Shown: piece after piece, positions 52,753 to 61,253 of the stretch
Layout of the letters: every line of letters starts with the position of its first letter
Position numbering within the stretch: the stretch's first letter is position 1
DNA from: Sphingobacteriales bacterium 39-19
GTDB taxonomy: Bacteria; Bacteroidota; Bacteroidia; Chitinophagales; Chitinophagaceae
Direction: 5' to 3'
Length of the DNA stretch: 64,000 bases
Assembly: GCA_001898465.1 (NCBI GenBank)
Contig: MKTX01000001.1
Span: forward strand, 527,877-591,876
Position numbers and translations under genes: made by a program
Notes under the pieces: model-generated
What the model saw: the letters and a program-made list of their open reading frames with translations, nothing else
What the model was told of the DNA's origin: nothing
Databases searched by the model: none

Positions 52753-54234
52753 ATGAAACTTTTTAAAGGAACCTTAGTAATAAGCCTGCTCATCAGCGTT
52801 TCATCTTGTGTGAGTACTCATTACAGTCCTGCAAAAAAATATGCCCCACCCGTTTTACAACAAGATTTTACTTTATTGCGCCAGGTGCTGGAGCGTAAAC
52901 ATCCTGCCCTTTATTGGTACACTTCTAAAGACAGCATGAATGCTTATTTTGATACTTATTACCATAGTATAAAAGATAGTATGACAGAAACTGAATTCGC
53001 CTGGCAGGTACTGGCGCCGCTTACCAGTAAAATTCGTTGCGGGCATACCAGCGTGAGTTTTAGCAAGAATTATGTAAAATGGGCCAGGCATAAAAAATTT
53101 CCATCATTTCCTTTGTTTGCTAAAGTGTGGAACGACACGCTTGCCGTTATTGGGAATTTAAATAAAAAGGATACTGTTTTTAAACGAGGTACCCTCATTA
53201 AGGCGATTAACGGGGTACCTGGTAAAGAACTTATTGCTCATGTATTTAATTATTTACCCCAGGATGGCTATGCCGATAATGTGAATTATATCAGGCTAAG
53301 TAACAATCTTCCCTATTATCACAGAAATATTTACGGGCTGTCAAAAAACTATGAAGTAGATTATATCGATAGCCTGGGCAATTTGTCTCATACAAAAGTG
53401 AAATTATTTGAACCGGTAATAGACAGTGCGAAAAAGGTAAAAACTCCCGTTAAAAAAGAAAAAATAAAGAAACAAAAAAAACCAGCCCGTGAAAATGAAT
53501 ACCGTAGTTTTAAGATAGATAGCAGCAAACAATACGCTTTACTTACGGTTAATACTTTTGCAAAAGGGAGATTAAGGTCATTCTTTCGGGCATCATTTAA
53601 AACATTACGGGAACAAAACATACCCAACCTGGTGATTGATCTTCGCAGTAATGGCGGAGGCCGTATTGGTTTATCAACGCTGCTAAGTAAATATATTAGC
53701 AGGGTACCCTTTAGAGTAAGTGATTCTGTTTATAGCCCGGTAAAGAACCTGTATCCATATACAAAATATTTTTCCGGACATGTGATCAATAATATTGAAA
53801 TGTTTTTCATTTCAAAAAAACAGGCAGACGGTAAATATCATTTAGGATATTTAGAAAGGAAAATGTATAAGCCCAAATCAAATAACCACTACAATGGTAA
53901 AGTATATATTATAACCGGCGGCCTTACTTTTTCTGCGGCAGCTTTATTGTGTAATGATTTAAAGGGGCAACCCGGAATTACCTTAGTGGGAGAAGAAACC
54001 GGCGGCGGCTGGTATGGAAACAGCGGTATTTTAATTCCGGATGTTAAGTTGCCGCATACCGGCCTGCGGGTAAGGATGCCCTTATACAAATTAATACAAT
54101 ACCAGCACAGCAGGGTACCGCAACGGGGCATGGGTATTATGCCGGATATTTATATAGCTCCCAATTACGATGCAATTATACACGGGAAAGATAAAAAAAT
54201 AGAAGTTATCAGGAATTTGATTTTTACTAAATAA
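52753..54234 (+). CDS. S41-family (C-terminal processing-like) peptidase lipoprotein
   Basis: A 493-residue lipoprotein (signal MKLFKGTLVISLLISVSSC, Cys19). The N-terminal helical region has 'DFTLLRQVLERKHPALYWYTS', common in Bacteroidota S41 proteins. A degenerate PDZ-like part is near 130-200 ('KRGTLIKAINGVPGKEL'). A lysine-rich insertion lies near 225-255. The S41 core has 'NLVIDLRSNGGG' and 'ITGGLTFSAAALLCNDLKGQP' with candidate nucleophile Ser394, then 'LVGEETGGGWYG'. It would act in the periplasm or at the outer membrane on unknown proteins. Confidence 0.88.
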   Translation: MKLFKGTLVISLLISVSSCVSTHYSPAKKYAPPVLQQDFTLLRQVLERKHPALYWYTSKDSMNAYFDTYYHSIKDSMTETEFAWQVLAPLTSKIRCGHTSVSFSKNYVKWARHKKFPSFPLFAKVWNDTLAVIGNLNKKDTVFKRGTLIKAINGVPGKELIAHVFNYLPQDGYADNVNYIRLSNNLPYYHRNIYGLSKNYEVDYIDSLGNLSHTKVKLFEPVIDSAKKVKTPVKKEKIKKQKKPARENEYRSFKIDSSKQYALLTVNTFAKGRLRSFFRASFKTLREQNIPNLVIDLRSNGGGRIGLSTLLSKYISRVPFRVSDSVYSPVKNLYPYTKYFSGHVINNIEMFFISKKQADGKYHLGYLERKMYKPKSNNHYNGKVYIITGGLTFSAAALLCNDLKGQPGITLVGEETGGGWYGNSGILIPDVKLPHTGLRVRMPLYKLIQYQHSRVPQRGMGIMPDIYIAPNYDAIIHGKDKKIEVIRNLIFTK

Positions 54235-54268
54235 CAACGGATGCTATTTGGGTATTTTATAAAGACTA

Positions 54269-54637
54269 TTACTTTTTAAATATAAAATATACAGCAAGAA
54301 TTAAAAATACAAATCCAATGAAGTGATTAAGCCTAAACGTTTCGTTTTTAAAAACAACCAGTGTAAAAATTGTAAAAATTACCAGGGTGATAACTTCCTG
54401 AATTACTTTAAGCTGCCAAAGGGTAAAGGGGCCCCCGTTTTCAATAAAACCAATTTTATTCGCAGGTACCTGGGCTGAATATTCAAAAAGAGCAATGGCC
54501 CAACTAATGAGGATTACCCCCCATAAGCTTAAATGAGAGAACCAGGGAATTTGTTTAAATTTTAAATGGCCATACCAGGCGATGGTCATAAAGATATTAG
54601 AGAGCGTGAGCAGCGCAATGGTATAAAATCCTTTCAT
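54269..54637 (-). CDS. DMT-superfamily small membrane protein (DUF486)
   Basis: A 122-residue protein with four hydrophobic helices and the DUF486 layout: 'LLTLSNIFMTIAWYGHLKF', 'LISWAIALFEYSAQVPANKIG', 'GPFTLWQLKVIQEVITLVIFTIF', 'NHFIGFVFLILAVYFIF'. Members resemble small multidrug-resistance-like units, but transport has not been shown. It is last in a three-gene minus-strand run after the nitrilase-like gene (27-base gap). Confidence 0.9.
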   Translation of the reverse strand: MKGFYTIALLTLSNIFMTIAWYGHLKFKQIPWFSHLSLWGVILISWAIALFEYSAQVPANKIGFIENGGPFTLWQLKVIQEVITLVIFTIFTLVVFKNETFRLNHFIGFVFLILAVYFIFKK

Positions 54638-54664
54638 TATTAAAAGGGTAAGTCAATTTTAAAA

Positions 54665-55462
54665 TCAAATTATATCTTCATCCCGGATGCTGAATGAATC
54701 GGCATCTCTGTAAAATGGAAATTTTTCTCTTACTTTTTCCAGGTCTTCTTTTAGTAATGTTAAAGTAAAAATATCTTCATCATCACTCATGTGATACAAA
54801 ACTTCGCCCAGGGGGTTTATCATCATGCTGTTTCCACTGTGATAGATTCCGTTCCCGTCTTTACCCACCCGGTTTACCCCAATTACATAGCACTGGTTTT
54901 CTATGGCACGGGCACAGAGCAATGTTTTCCAGGCATGGCTTCTTCTTTCGGGCCAGTTGGCTACGTAAATTAAAATATCGTACTCCGGGTCTTTTGTTTG
55001 TTGCCTTGCCCATACAGGAAAACGAAGGTCGTAGCATATTTGTAAATTTATCTTCCACCCTTTTACAGAAGCGATCAGCCGTTTATGCCCTGCCCTGTAT
55101 TTTTCATTTTCTCCTGCAAAAGCAAATAAATGGCGCTTATCATAAAAACCCAGTTCCCCATTTGGAAGCATCCAAATTAAACGATTATAAAACAAATCTC
55201 CTTCTTTGATGATGACCGACCCCGTGAGTATAATTTTATTTTCTGCAGCTGTTTGCTGCATCCATTTTACAGTGTCGCCTTCCATGGTTTCTGCAAACGG
55301 TTGCGGGTTCATGGTAAAACCGGTGGCAAACATTTCGGGCAATATCACTACTTCGGCATGAGCGGGGAGTAGTTCAATTTTTTGTGAAAACATACGCAGG
55401 TTATCTGCTTTATTTTCCCAATATAAATTACTTTGTATGCTGGTAATATTGAGTTCGGCCAT
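54665..55462 (-). CDS. Carbon-nitrogen hydrolase (omega-amidase / YafV-like)
   Basis: A 265-residue nitrilase-superfamily enzyme. The catalytic triad is Glu43 ('VVILPEMFATGF'), Lys109 ('YDKRHLFAFAGE') and Cys143 ('INLQICYDLRFPVWAR'). 'NWPERRSHAWKTLLCARAIENQCYVIGVNRVG' region is typical of the omega-amidase/YafV group, which hydrolyses alpha-ketoglutaramate-type amides as metabolite repair. Substrate assignment is from family resemblance. It starts 11 bases after the stop of the zinc-ribbon gene. Confidence 0.92.
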   Translation of the reverse strand: MAELNITSIQSNLYWENKADNLRMFSQKIELLPAHAEVVILPEMFATGFTMNPQPFAETMEGDTVKWMQQTAAENKIILTGSVIIKEGDLFYNRLIWMLPNGELGFYDKRHLFAFAGENEKYRAGHKRLIASVKGWKINLQICYDLRFPVWARQQTKDPEYDILIYVANWPERRSHAWKTLLCARAIENQCYVIGVNRVGKDGNGIYHSGNSMMINPLGEVLYHMSDDEDIFTLTLLKEDLEKVREKFPFYRDADSFSIRDEDII

Positions 55463-55473
55463 ATAAAATTTTC

Positions 55474-55848
55474 TTATTCTTCTTTACGTTTTACTAATAA
55501 ATACCAGTCATTTTCCAGGGGTAGGTAGCCATATTCATAACAAAAGTAATAGATGTTGCCTTTCTTATTGGTATAAGTATGGGTCATATATTTAAAAGAA
55601 AAGCCCAGCGCTTGTAGCCGTTCCCGGTTTGTTTTTGCTGTTTCTTCTTCAGCCGGGAAGAACGACTCCAGGATACGCCTGTTTTTGGTTAAAGCATTAT
55701 TGATGTTTCGGGTAATGTGGCTGCTGCCCGATTTTAGCTGGTTGTTATAATTATTTCGGCAATAATCATCACAAAATTTTTTATCAATCCGGCCCCGTAG
55801 AGGCTTATTGCATGCAAGGCATAATCGTGTGGGGGGTACGAGCGTCAT
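55474..55848 (-). CDS. Zinc-ribbon-like protein of unknown function
   Basis: A 124-residue protein. 'RLCLACNKPLRGRIDKKFCDDYCRNNYNN' carries two cysteine pairs (CxxC and CxxxC) that look like a small zinc-ribbon, similar to DUF2116-type ribbons. The rest is helical, then a beta-rich end ('KGNIYYFCYEYGYLPLENDWYLLV'). It is first in a probable operon with the nitrilase-like hydrolase and the DUF486 protein. A nucleic-acid-binding role is only a guess. Confidence 0.78.
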   Translation of the reverse strand: MTLVPPTRLCLACNKPLRGRIDKKFCDDYCRNNYNNQLKSGSSHITRNINNALTKNRRILESFFPAEEETAKTNRERLQALGFSFKYMTHTYTNKKGNIYYFCYEYGYLPLENDWYLLVKRKEE

Positions 55849-55916
55849 GTTGCATTATTTTTAATAAATGAATGTACTTATTTTTTTAGAATATCCTGAT
55901 TTTGGGCGGGGTTAAA

Positions 55917-57458
55917 TTAAGTATCTTTTTGTTGTTGTAAAAAATCAGTATAGCGGATTCCCATTTTTAAACTTTGAAGCCATGCGTAATAATTAAAATA
56001 AAGAAAGTAGCGTTTTTTTACCGGGTCGTTCTTATACAGCTCTAACCGGGTAAGTAATTTACCCAGGCTTTTTTTAATGTATTCTTTTTTATGTATGATT
56101 TGCAAATTTTTTAAAAAAAGCATCAGTTCTTTTTCAAAAGGCCTTATTTTTTTTCGGCTGTACAGCGACTGGTAACCAGCCTCACACATACTATAAAGTC
56201 GCACCCACTCTTCTCTTTTAAAAATAACAAGTAAATGAAATACAAGCGTAAAATAAAAAATATCATCTTTTTGTGCCAGCCTGTTTATTTCTTTTATTTC
56301 ATATAACAGTTCATCTGCTTTGGCATATTGCTCCAATACAAAATAACTAATAGCTAAAGAAGCGAGGATAATCATATTCTCTTTTGGAGAACCATATTGC
56401 CCGGCCTGGAGCCTGATATTTTTTGCATGTACTTGTAAATATTTATGTAACTCCCCATACTGGGTTTGCTTATGGAAAATTTTAATTTCGGTATTATAAA
56501 ATAATAACTGTACCTGGCCCTTTTCATTTTCATTTTTTATAAATTGTAAATACTCTTTAAAGAAATTGAAATGAGAAATTACATTTTCTATCTGCGGGTT
56601 CATAAAATCATTATAAAAAACAACACTGGCGCCTTCTTTAAATAACTGGGCATAATAACAGGTTAAATTTTTATGTTGTTTCCACAGGCTGATCACCTGG
56701 TTGCAAAAATGCTCGCACAACGTATATTCTCCCGATAAATAAGTACAAATGGCCAGGGCAGTATTTTGATATAGTTGTATGATGGCCGGGCCGGCTGTAT
56801 ATTTTATTTTTAAAATTTCATCTTTTAATTGTATGGCTTCCGCAATCTCTTTTTCGGCAGTGCGGACATTTGTGATATTCTTTAATTGTATGGCTTTTTG
56901 AAATAAAAGTTGAATTTGTTCAAAATGAAACACCTGGGTTAATACGTTCTTTATTTCTTCCTGCTGCAGGGCTATAGAACGGGTATTGTATTTATTTTCA
57001 TTTAATTCTAAATACCGGTATTTCATTTTATGTAAATGCAATAATGCTACCAGGTCTTGTCTTTTTTCGGCATTTTTAATTTCAGTTACAATGAATTTGT
57101 ATGCTTGTTCAAATAATTTCCTGGACAGGAGAAATTCTATTTTCATTTCTTCATGAAAAGAGGAGTCTGCCTGGTTTTGTTTTTTGTAGAAACATACCAG
57201 CATCCCGGTTATATCTGCGTATAATGTTTTTTTAAGTGTAGAAAACTGGGCGGGGCTTTTAATTCCTAATTTTCCGACAAGGGTTTTATCAATTCCATTT
57301 TTTTCATTTTCCAGGGCACTGAATAATTTATACAAAAGGGAATCTCTATTAGCTGTTTTTTGTAAAAGATGCTTTTTATACGCTGCTTTTTCCTTGGTTG
57401 TGAGTGTATGCATTAATTCACACAATGGATTGGATGGTATACTGTTTTTTGTGGGCAA
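55917..57458 (-). CDS. Large helical (TPR-like) protein of unknown function
   Basis: A 513-residue cytoplasmic protein, helical along its length, with repeated pairs of amphipathic helices suggestive of TPR or related solenoids ('EEMKIEFLLSRKLFEQAYKF', 'ALAICTYLSGEYTLCEHFC', 'ASLAISYFVLEQYAKADELL'). No signal peptide or catalytic motif. The start 'CELMHTLTTKEKAAYKKHLLQK' is a block I associate with Bacteroidota hypothetical proteins. It is monocistronic. A scaffold role is likely from the fold only. Confidence 0.78.
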   Translation of the reverse strand: MPTKNSIPSNPLCELMHTLTTKEKAAYKKHLLQKTANRDSLLYKLFSALENEKNGIDKTLVGKLGIKSPAQFSTLKKTLYADITGMLVCFYKKQNQADSSFHEEMKIEFLLSRKLFEQAYKFIVTEIKNAEKRQDLVALLHLHKMKYRYLELNENKYNTRSIALQQEEIKNVLTQVFHFEQIQLLFQKAIQLKNITNVRTAEKEIAEAIQLKDEILKIKYTAGPAIIQLYQNTALAICTYLSGEYTLCEHFCNQVISLWKQHKNLTCYYAQLFKEGASVVFYNDFMNPQIENVISHFNFFKEYLQFIKNENEKGQVQLLFYNTEIKIFHKQTQYGELHKYLQVHAKNIRLQAGQYGSPKENMIILASLAISYFVLEQYAKADELLYEIKEINRLAQKDDIFYFTLVFHLLVIFKREEWVRLYSMCEAGYQSLYSRKKIRPFEKELMLFLKNLQIIHKKEYIKKSLGKLLTRLELYKNDPVKKRYFLYFNYYAWLQSLKMGIRYTDFLQQQKDT

Positions 57459-57561
57459 TGAGTAAAAAATAAATGATTAGGAAATTTGCAATTGCTGTAT
57501 AATCAATTAGTTAAAGAATAAAATGAGAAACAACCTAAATTTTTTAATGTAAAATACTGAA

Positions 57562-57678
57562 TTAATAATAATTGCACATGCCGGGTAAGCAGATTATGTT
57601 TGTATCCGGTTTTTGGTCCACCTTAGTTAATAAATAGCTTGAACGTAAATTGTCCGACCCTTTTGTATCCCCGCTCAT
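57562..57678 (-). CDS. Possible 38-residue peptide gene
   Basis: A short frame starting MSGDTKGSDN and ending in a Cys-containing 'CLPGMCNYY'. It lies in a 257-base gap, its start codon inside a hairpin (57667-57699). The composition looks less biased than chance frames nearby, but no leader, ribosome binding site or promoter supports it. Confidence 0.25.
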   Translation of the reverse strand: MSGDTKGSDNLRSSYLLTKVDQKPDTNIICLPGMCNYY

Positions 57679-57707
57679 TTGCTTAAAAAGATCGGGGATT
57701 TTTTTTG
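57667..57707 (+). terminator. Terminator-like hairpin with no gene before it
   Basis: ATCCCCG and CGGGGAT form a 7-bp stem around a 19-base loop, followed by eight Ts on the plus strand. No plus-strand gene precedes it within several kilobases. Confidence 0.45.
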
Positions 57708-57715
57708 CCCATACA

Positions 57716-57991
57716 TTATCTTTTATAATATTGAAGTATGAGTATGAACACAATTCCCAGTGTTGCACCTGCGGTGCTGGCCACAGCATCATACAAATCA
57801 TATTTCCCTTTTTTTGTAACCAATGAAATTAATTCGAAGCCATAGCTAATGAGAGCAACCATAAAAAATACCAAAACCGCAGTGGTGGCGGCAGCCAGGG
57901 AAAAATAATACATAGCGAGGAGTTGTAAGATAATGCCCATGGGTATCCCGGTAATGAAGTGTACCCATTTATCTCTGGCAGGTATTTTCAT
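57716..57991 (-). CDS. Small membrane protein of unknown function
   Basis: A 91-residue protein with three hydrophobic segments. 'ARDKWVHFITGIPMGIILQLL' and 'GKYDLYDAVASTAGATLGIVFIL' recall the small VanZ/YfiM-like proteins (often seen in phages) with a 'D..DA.A...G' block, but the match is weak. It lies just downstream (33 bases) of the RmlD-like reductase on the same strand. Confidence 0.7.
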   Translation of the reverse strand: MKIPARDKWVHFITGIPMGIILQLLAMYYFSLAAATTAVLVFFMVALISYGFELISLVTKKGKYDLYDAVASTAGATLGIVFILILQYYKR

Positions 57992-58024
57992 AAAAATGTT
58001 TACCGATAAAAATACAAAACTTAC

Positions 58025-58918
58025 TTAAATCGATGAGGAGGGTGTAGGAAAGCTCAATTTTAAGCCTTCAATAAAAGAAGTAGGCTGATAACCCAAAATA
58101 TGTTTTGCTTTTTCTATTGAAAAGCCACTGAGCTTTGGCCTGGCAGCAGGTTCAGCTAATAATAAACTGCTTATGGGTTGAATAAGGTTTTTATCGAGAT
58201 GTAAAAAACCGGCTGTTTGTAAGGCCATTTGCCAGGGGCTCATCATTTCGCTACCACAAATATGAAAAATACCCGTTGCCTCTTTTTCGAGTATTGTAAG
58301 AATGGCATTTACCAGGTCGCCGACAAACGTGGGGTTACGCAACTGGTCATCTACCACCCTGAATACTTCAGCATTTAGTAATTTTTGTTGGGTAAGGCTT
58401 ACCAGGTTTTGTCTTCCGCCCAGCGAGTTTCCATATACCAATATGGTTCTTACAATGCTCGCTTTGCAGGGATAGTTTTTTACTAAATGCTCAGCTAATA
58501 ATTTTGTATAACCATAAAAGTTTACAGGGTTGGGAGTTGCAGTTTCTTCTTGACTGTGTGCCGTGCCGTCAAAAACAAAATCGGTAGATAAGAAAATAAA
58601 ATGGGCCTGGCTTTTCTCTGCATAATGTAAAAGATCTTTTACTGCATTTACATTCACTTGAAGAGCCTGCTCTTTTTTTCGTTCACAATCATCGGCTTTG
58701 CTCATAGCTCCACAATGAATGATGGCTTTGGGTTGATGTTTTTTAAAAAAAAGACCGAGCGAATATTTGTCACAAAAATCTAAATACTCAAATGGGGAGA
58801 TGGAGTTATCGGGGAAATTACGGGCAGTTGCAATAAAATTCATTTTTTTTTGTAGCATGGCCTGTACCAGATGGCGGCCTACAAAACCCTGGCCACCCGT
58901 AATAAGGATGGGTTGCAT
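58025..58918 (-). CDS. RmlD-like NAD(P)-dependent sugar reductase
   Basis: A 297-residue short-chain/extended SDR. Rossmann start 'ILITGGQGFVGRHLVQAM', then 'AIIHCGAMSKADDCERKK', 'FIFLSTDFVFDGTAH', and the catalytic Tyr-Lys in 'VNFYGYTKLLAEHLV'. These match dTDP-4-dehydrorhamnose reductase (RmlD), but no rmlA/B/C genes are near, so the sugar substrate is uncertain. It begins four bases after the coiled-coil gene's stop. Confidence 0.87.
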   Translation of the reverse strand: MQPILITGGQGFVGRHLVQAMLQKKMNFIATARNFPDNSISPFEYLDFCDKYSLGLFFKKHQPKAIIHCGAMSKADDCERKKEQALQVNVNAVKDLLHYAEKSQAHFIFLSTDFVFDGTAHSQEETATPNPVNFYGYTKLLAEHLVKNYPCKASIVRTILVYGNSLGGRQNLVSLTQQKLLNAEVFRVVDDQLRNPTFVGDLVNAILTILEKEATGIFHICGSEMMSPWQMALQTAGFLHLDKNLIQPISSLLLAEPAARPKLSGFSIEKAKHILGYQPTSFIEGLKLSFPTPSSSI

Positions 58919-58922
58919 AAGC

Positions 58923-59324
58923 TTACTTTACACTTTGTAATGCCTTAAACCTGGCGATGGTGTTATTGGCTTCTATCAGCTTTTTTTTAAGTTCATGAAT
59001 TACAGGTTGGCCGGCCTGGAGCAATGCCTCAGTTTCTTCATTACTTTGCTGGAGTAATAAGATGCTTTCATCCAGGAATTTATTCAGCGCTTCAGCATCC
59101 TTTAATTTTTTATTTAATTCTTCTTCACTCAACACCCTTTGTTGATGAATCATCAGGTTTTCCCGGTTCAGGGTTTCCTTCATGAGCCTTTCACTTTCCA
59201 GGTAGCCCTTTGTACTTTTGAGTTCCTTTTTTATTTTAAATACGGTTACGGTACGCCAAATCCAGGCTATGGCAAAGCCCAGTAAAAAAGCTGCCGTTAT
59301 AAATAATACTTGTATTGTTTCCAT
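58923..59324 (-). CDS. Membrane-anchored coiled-coil protein
   Basis: A 133-residue protein: one N-terminal membrane helix (about 5-25, 'VLFITAAFLLGFAIAWIW') and a long coiled coil (about 30-130) rich in Glu, Lys and Leu. No known family. It is the first gene of a probable two-gene unit with the RmlD-like reductase, and a -7 box lies 17 bases upstream. Confidence 0.75.
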   Translation of the reverse strand: METIQVLFITAAFLLGFAIAWIWRTVTVFKIKKELKSTKGYLESERLMKETLNRENLMIHQQRVLSEEELNKKLKDAEALNKFLDESILLLQQSNEETEALLQAGQPVIHELKKKLIEANNTIARFKALQSVK

Positions 59325-59341
59325 AAAAAATAGTATCCCTG

Positions 59342-59349
59342 CAAAAGTA
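59342..59349 (-). promoter_or_regulatory. Bacteroidota -7 box for the coiled-coil/RmlD unit
   Basis: TACTTTTG on the minus strand fits TAnnTTTG and ends 17 bases before the ATG at 59324. Confidence 0.45.
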
Positions 59350-59394
59350 TCTTATATCTTTCATATTCCTGTTTCCCGGGGGATGCTTTACATT

Positions 59395-60849
59395 TTAATA
59401 TTCCACCACTTTTATAAGGGTTCCTGCTTTTAATTTATCGGTTAAGTTCATACCATTTAAAATTGAAAATTCTTCCTTTCGGGATGCGGCTACTTTATAA
59501 TTATTAAACGCCTGGTCCAGGGTCATATCTTTTGTAAGTTTTTTAATTCTCACTCTTTCGGGTTTTTTATTTATTTTTTTAGTATCCGTAAGTTGTTTAA
59601 AGCTTTCTGTTGCAGCCTGGAAAATGGGGGCATACGCATTAAATTGTGCAGGAGCGCTTAGGCCGGCAATCATAAACATTTGTTTGTTGTATTCTAAAAA
59701 ATATAATAATGCCCTTACCGTAACCTGGGTGCTGCCATCCTGCGCCTGTTGCGCCTGTGATGCTACTATAGCATAAGCCGGTACACCATTGATGTTTTTA
59801 GTTGCTGTTTGTTCAATTTTAAGTTTATTTTGTTCTGCAAATTTACTAGCCGCTTCCTGTGGCGTATTACCCTGAGCCGATGTTAAAAAATATAAAGCTG
59901 AGCCATCTTTTGGCGCAAACTGAACTTGCTGTGGGCTATTGTTATACAGCCATCCTTGTGGCGGGGTTAATTGAAATTTAATTTCGGGATGATAAAAAAC
60001 CCCGCCTTCCATATAGCCTCCTTTGGGATCTTCACCATATATAATTCCGTTTATCCGGTTCAGGTAACTGTCCCTGTTTACCAGCATACCGGTACTATGA
60101 TGGTCTTTTTGATATTTTGTAGCCAACTCGTTTACCGTAACATAGCGGTTTCCGGGGTCGGGGTGGGTTGATAAAAATTCAGGTAATTGGTTTTCATTAT
60201 TCCCGGATTGGCGCTGTAAGGTTAAAAAGAAATCGGCCATTTGATGCGCATCGTAATGAATTTTACTGGAGTATTCTACGCCCAATTCATCACTTTGTTT
60301 TTCAGCATCTCGTCCAAATTTTAAAAATAGCAGGCTCAGTCCTTGAGAAGCCGATTCTGCAAATCGGGCCAGGTCAGGATTTATAATAACGCCGGCAATA
60401 ATTCCCAGCTGGCCCAGCATGGCATTGCGCTGTTGTTGCACGGTATGCCGGGCAGCAATATGGCCGATCTCGTGGCCCAGTACACCTGCAAACTGAGCTT
60501 CATTATTGAGGTATGCCATAATGCCCCGGGTAAAATATACATAGCCACCGGGTACTGCAAATGCATTTAATACATCAGAATCCAGAATCCGAAAATGATA
60601 GGCAATATTGGGGCGGTGAGAAATACGGGCCATGGCCTGCCCTTTATCATTGATAAACTGCTGTAAAGAGGAATCGGCATATAAGCCGTATTGTGCAATA
60701 ATTTGAGGGTCTGCTTCCTGCCCCATCGCAATCTCCTGCGCTTCCGACATTAGGACCAATTGTTTTTTTCCTGTTACCGGGTTTCGGGCACAGGTGGTAA
60801 ATAAACCTATGCTTGCAATGAATGTAATGTGCAGAAGTAGCTTTTTCAT
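59395..60849 (-). CDS. M48-family zinc metalloprotease lipoprotein (BepA/YfgC-like)
   Basis: A 484-residue lipoprotein (Cys20 in 'LFTTC', followed by the family's 'ARNPVTGKKQLVLMSEAQE'). The M48 core has the zinc site His126-Glu127-x-x-His130 ('VLGHEIGHIAARH') and a downstream Glu in 'QSDELGVEYSSK'. The C-terminal half lacks TPR repeats; it has a beta-rich domain and a LysM-like end ('TLDQAFNNYKVAASRKEEF', 'LNGMNLTDKLKAGTLIKVV'). It should act in outer-membrane protein quality control. Confidence 0.93.
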   Translation of the reverse strand: MKKLLLHITFIASIGLFTTCARNPVTGKKQLVLMSEAQEIAMGQEADPQIIAQYGLYADSSLQQFINDKGQAMARISHRPNIAYHFRILDSDVLNAFAVPGGYVYFTRGIMAYLNNEAQFAGVLGHEIGHIAARHTVQQQRNAMLGQLGIIAGVIINPDLARFAESASQGLSLLFLKFGRDAEKQSDELGVEYSSKIHYDAHQMADFFLTLQRQSGNNENQLPEFLSTHPDPGNRYVTVNELATKYQKDHHSTGMLVNRDSYLNRINGIIYGEDPKGGYMEGGVFYHPEIKFQLTPPQGWLYNNSPQQVQFAPKDGSALYFLTSAQGNTPQEAASKFAEQNKLKIEQTATKNINGVPAYAIVASQAQQAQDGSTQVTVRALLYFLEYNKQMFMIAGLSAPAQFNAYAPIFQAATESFKQLTDTKKINKKPERVRIKKLTKDMTLDQAFNNYKVAASRKEEFSILNGMNLTDKLKAGTLIKVVEY

Positions 60850-61253
60850 TTTATGATGATTCGTAAAAAAAATTAATAAACGGGATGGTACGTGCCAATT
60901 TAACTAATTATGAGGTAATTTATAGAGAATAACATGCCAGTTTTTTTACTTATTGCTATATTTTTATAAGAAATTAGGCGATCAGCAGCAAGGCATTAAA
61001 ACATTTTCCCTCTAAAAAGGGATTCATCCATTGAAAAGGGTGCAATCACTTTTTTAGAAATTAAGAAAAATAAATTTAAATATATTCCGTAACTTAAATG
61101 GCTGATAAAAGTTCGTTAAAATATCTGCAGAGCCCTCAAAGCGGGATGATCCATTTGTACATACCTGCTTATTGAATTACATTTGCAGCCATTTTATGAA
61201 AGTTTTGTATCAACAGATTTTTTCATAAATCAAACAAGGCACTCGATTAAGAT
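60850..61253. other. 404-bp intergenic region upstream of recQ
   Basis: Divergent spacer between the M48 protease and recQ. It contains the recQ promoter (61154-61185). A 25-codon frame at 61098-61175 lacks support. The remainder is AT-rich and shows no RNA gene or long repeat. Confidence 0.6.
61154..61185 (+). promoter_or_regulatory. Full Bacteroidota promoter for recQ
   Basis: TTTG at 61154-61157, a 20-base spacer, then TACATTTG at 61178-61185. This is the best two-part match to the consensus in the window. The leader would be about 60 bases. Confidence 0.65.

Noticed and set aside
57562-57801. 79-codon version of the short frame in the 57.6-kb gap
   Set aside because: Its first half is an out-of-frame overlap with the small membrane protein; only the last 38 codons lie in free sequence.
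61098-61175. 25-codon frame upstream of recQ
   Set aside because: It overlaps the recQ promoter, has no ribosome binding site and no motif.
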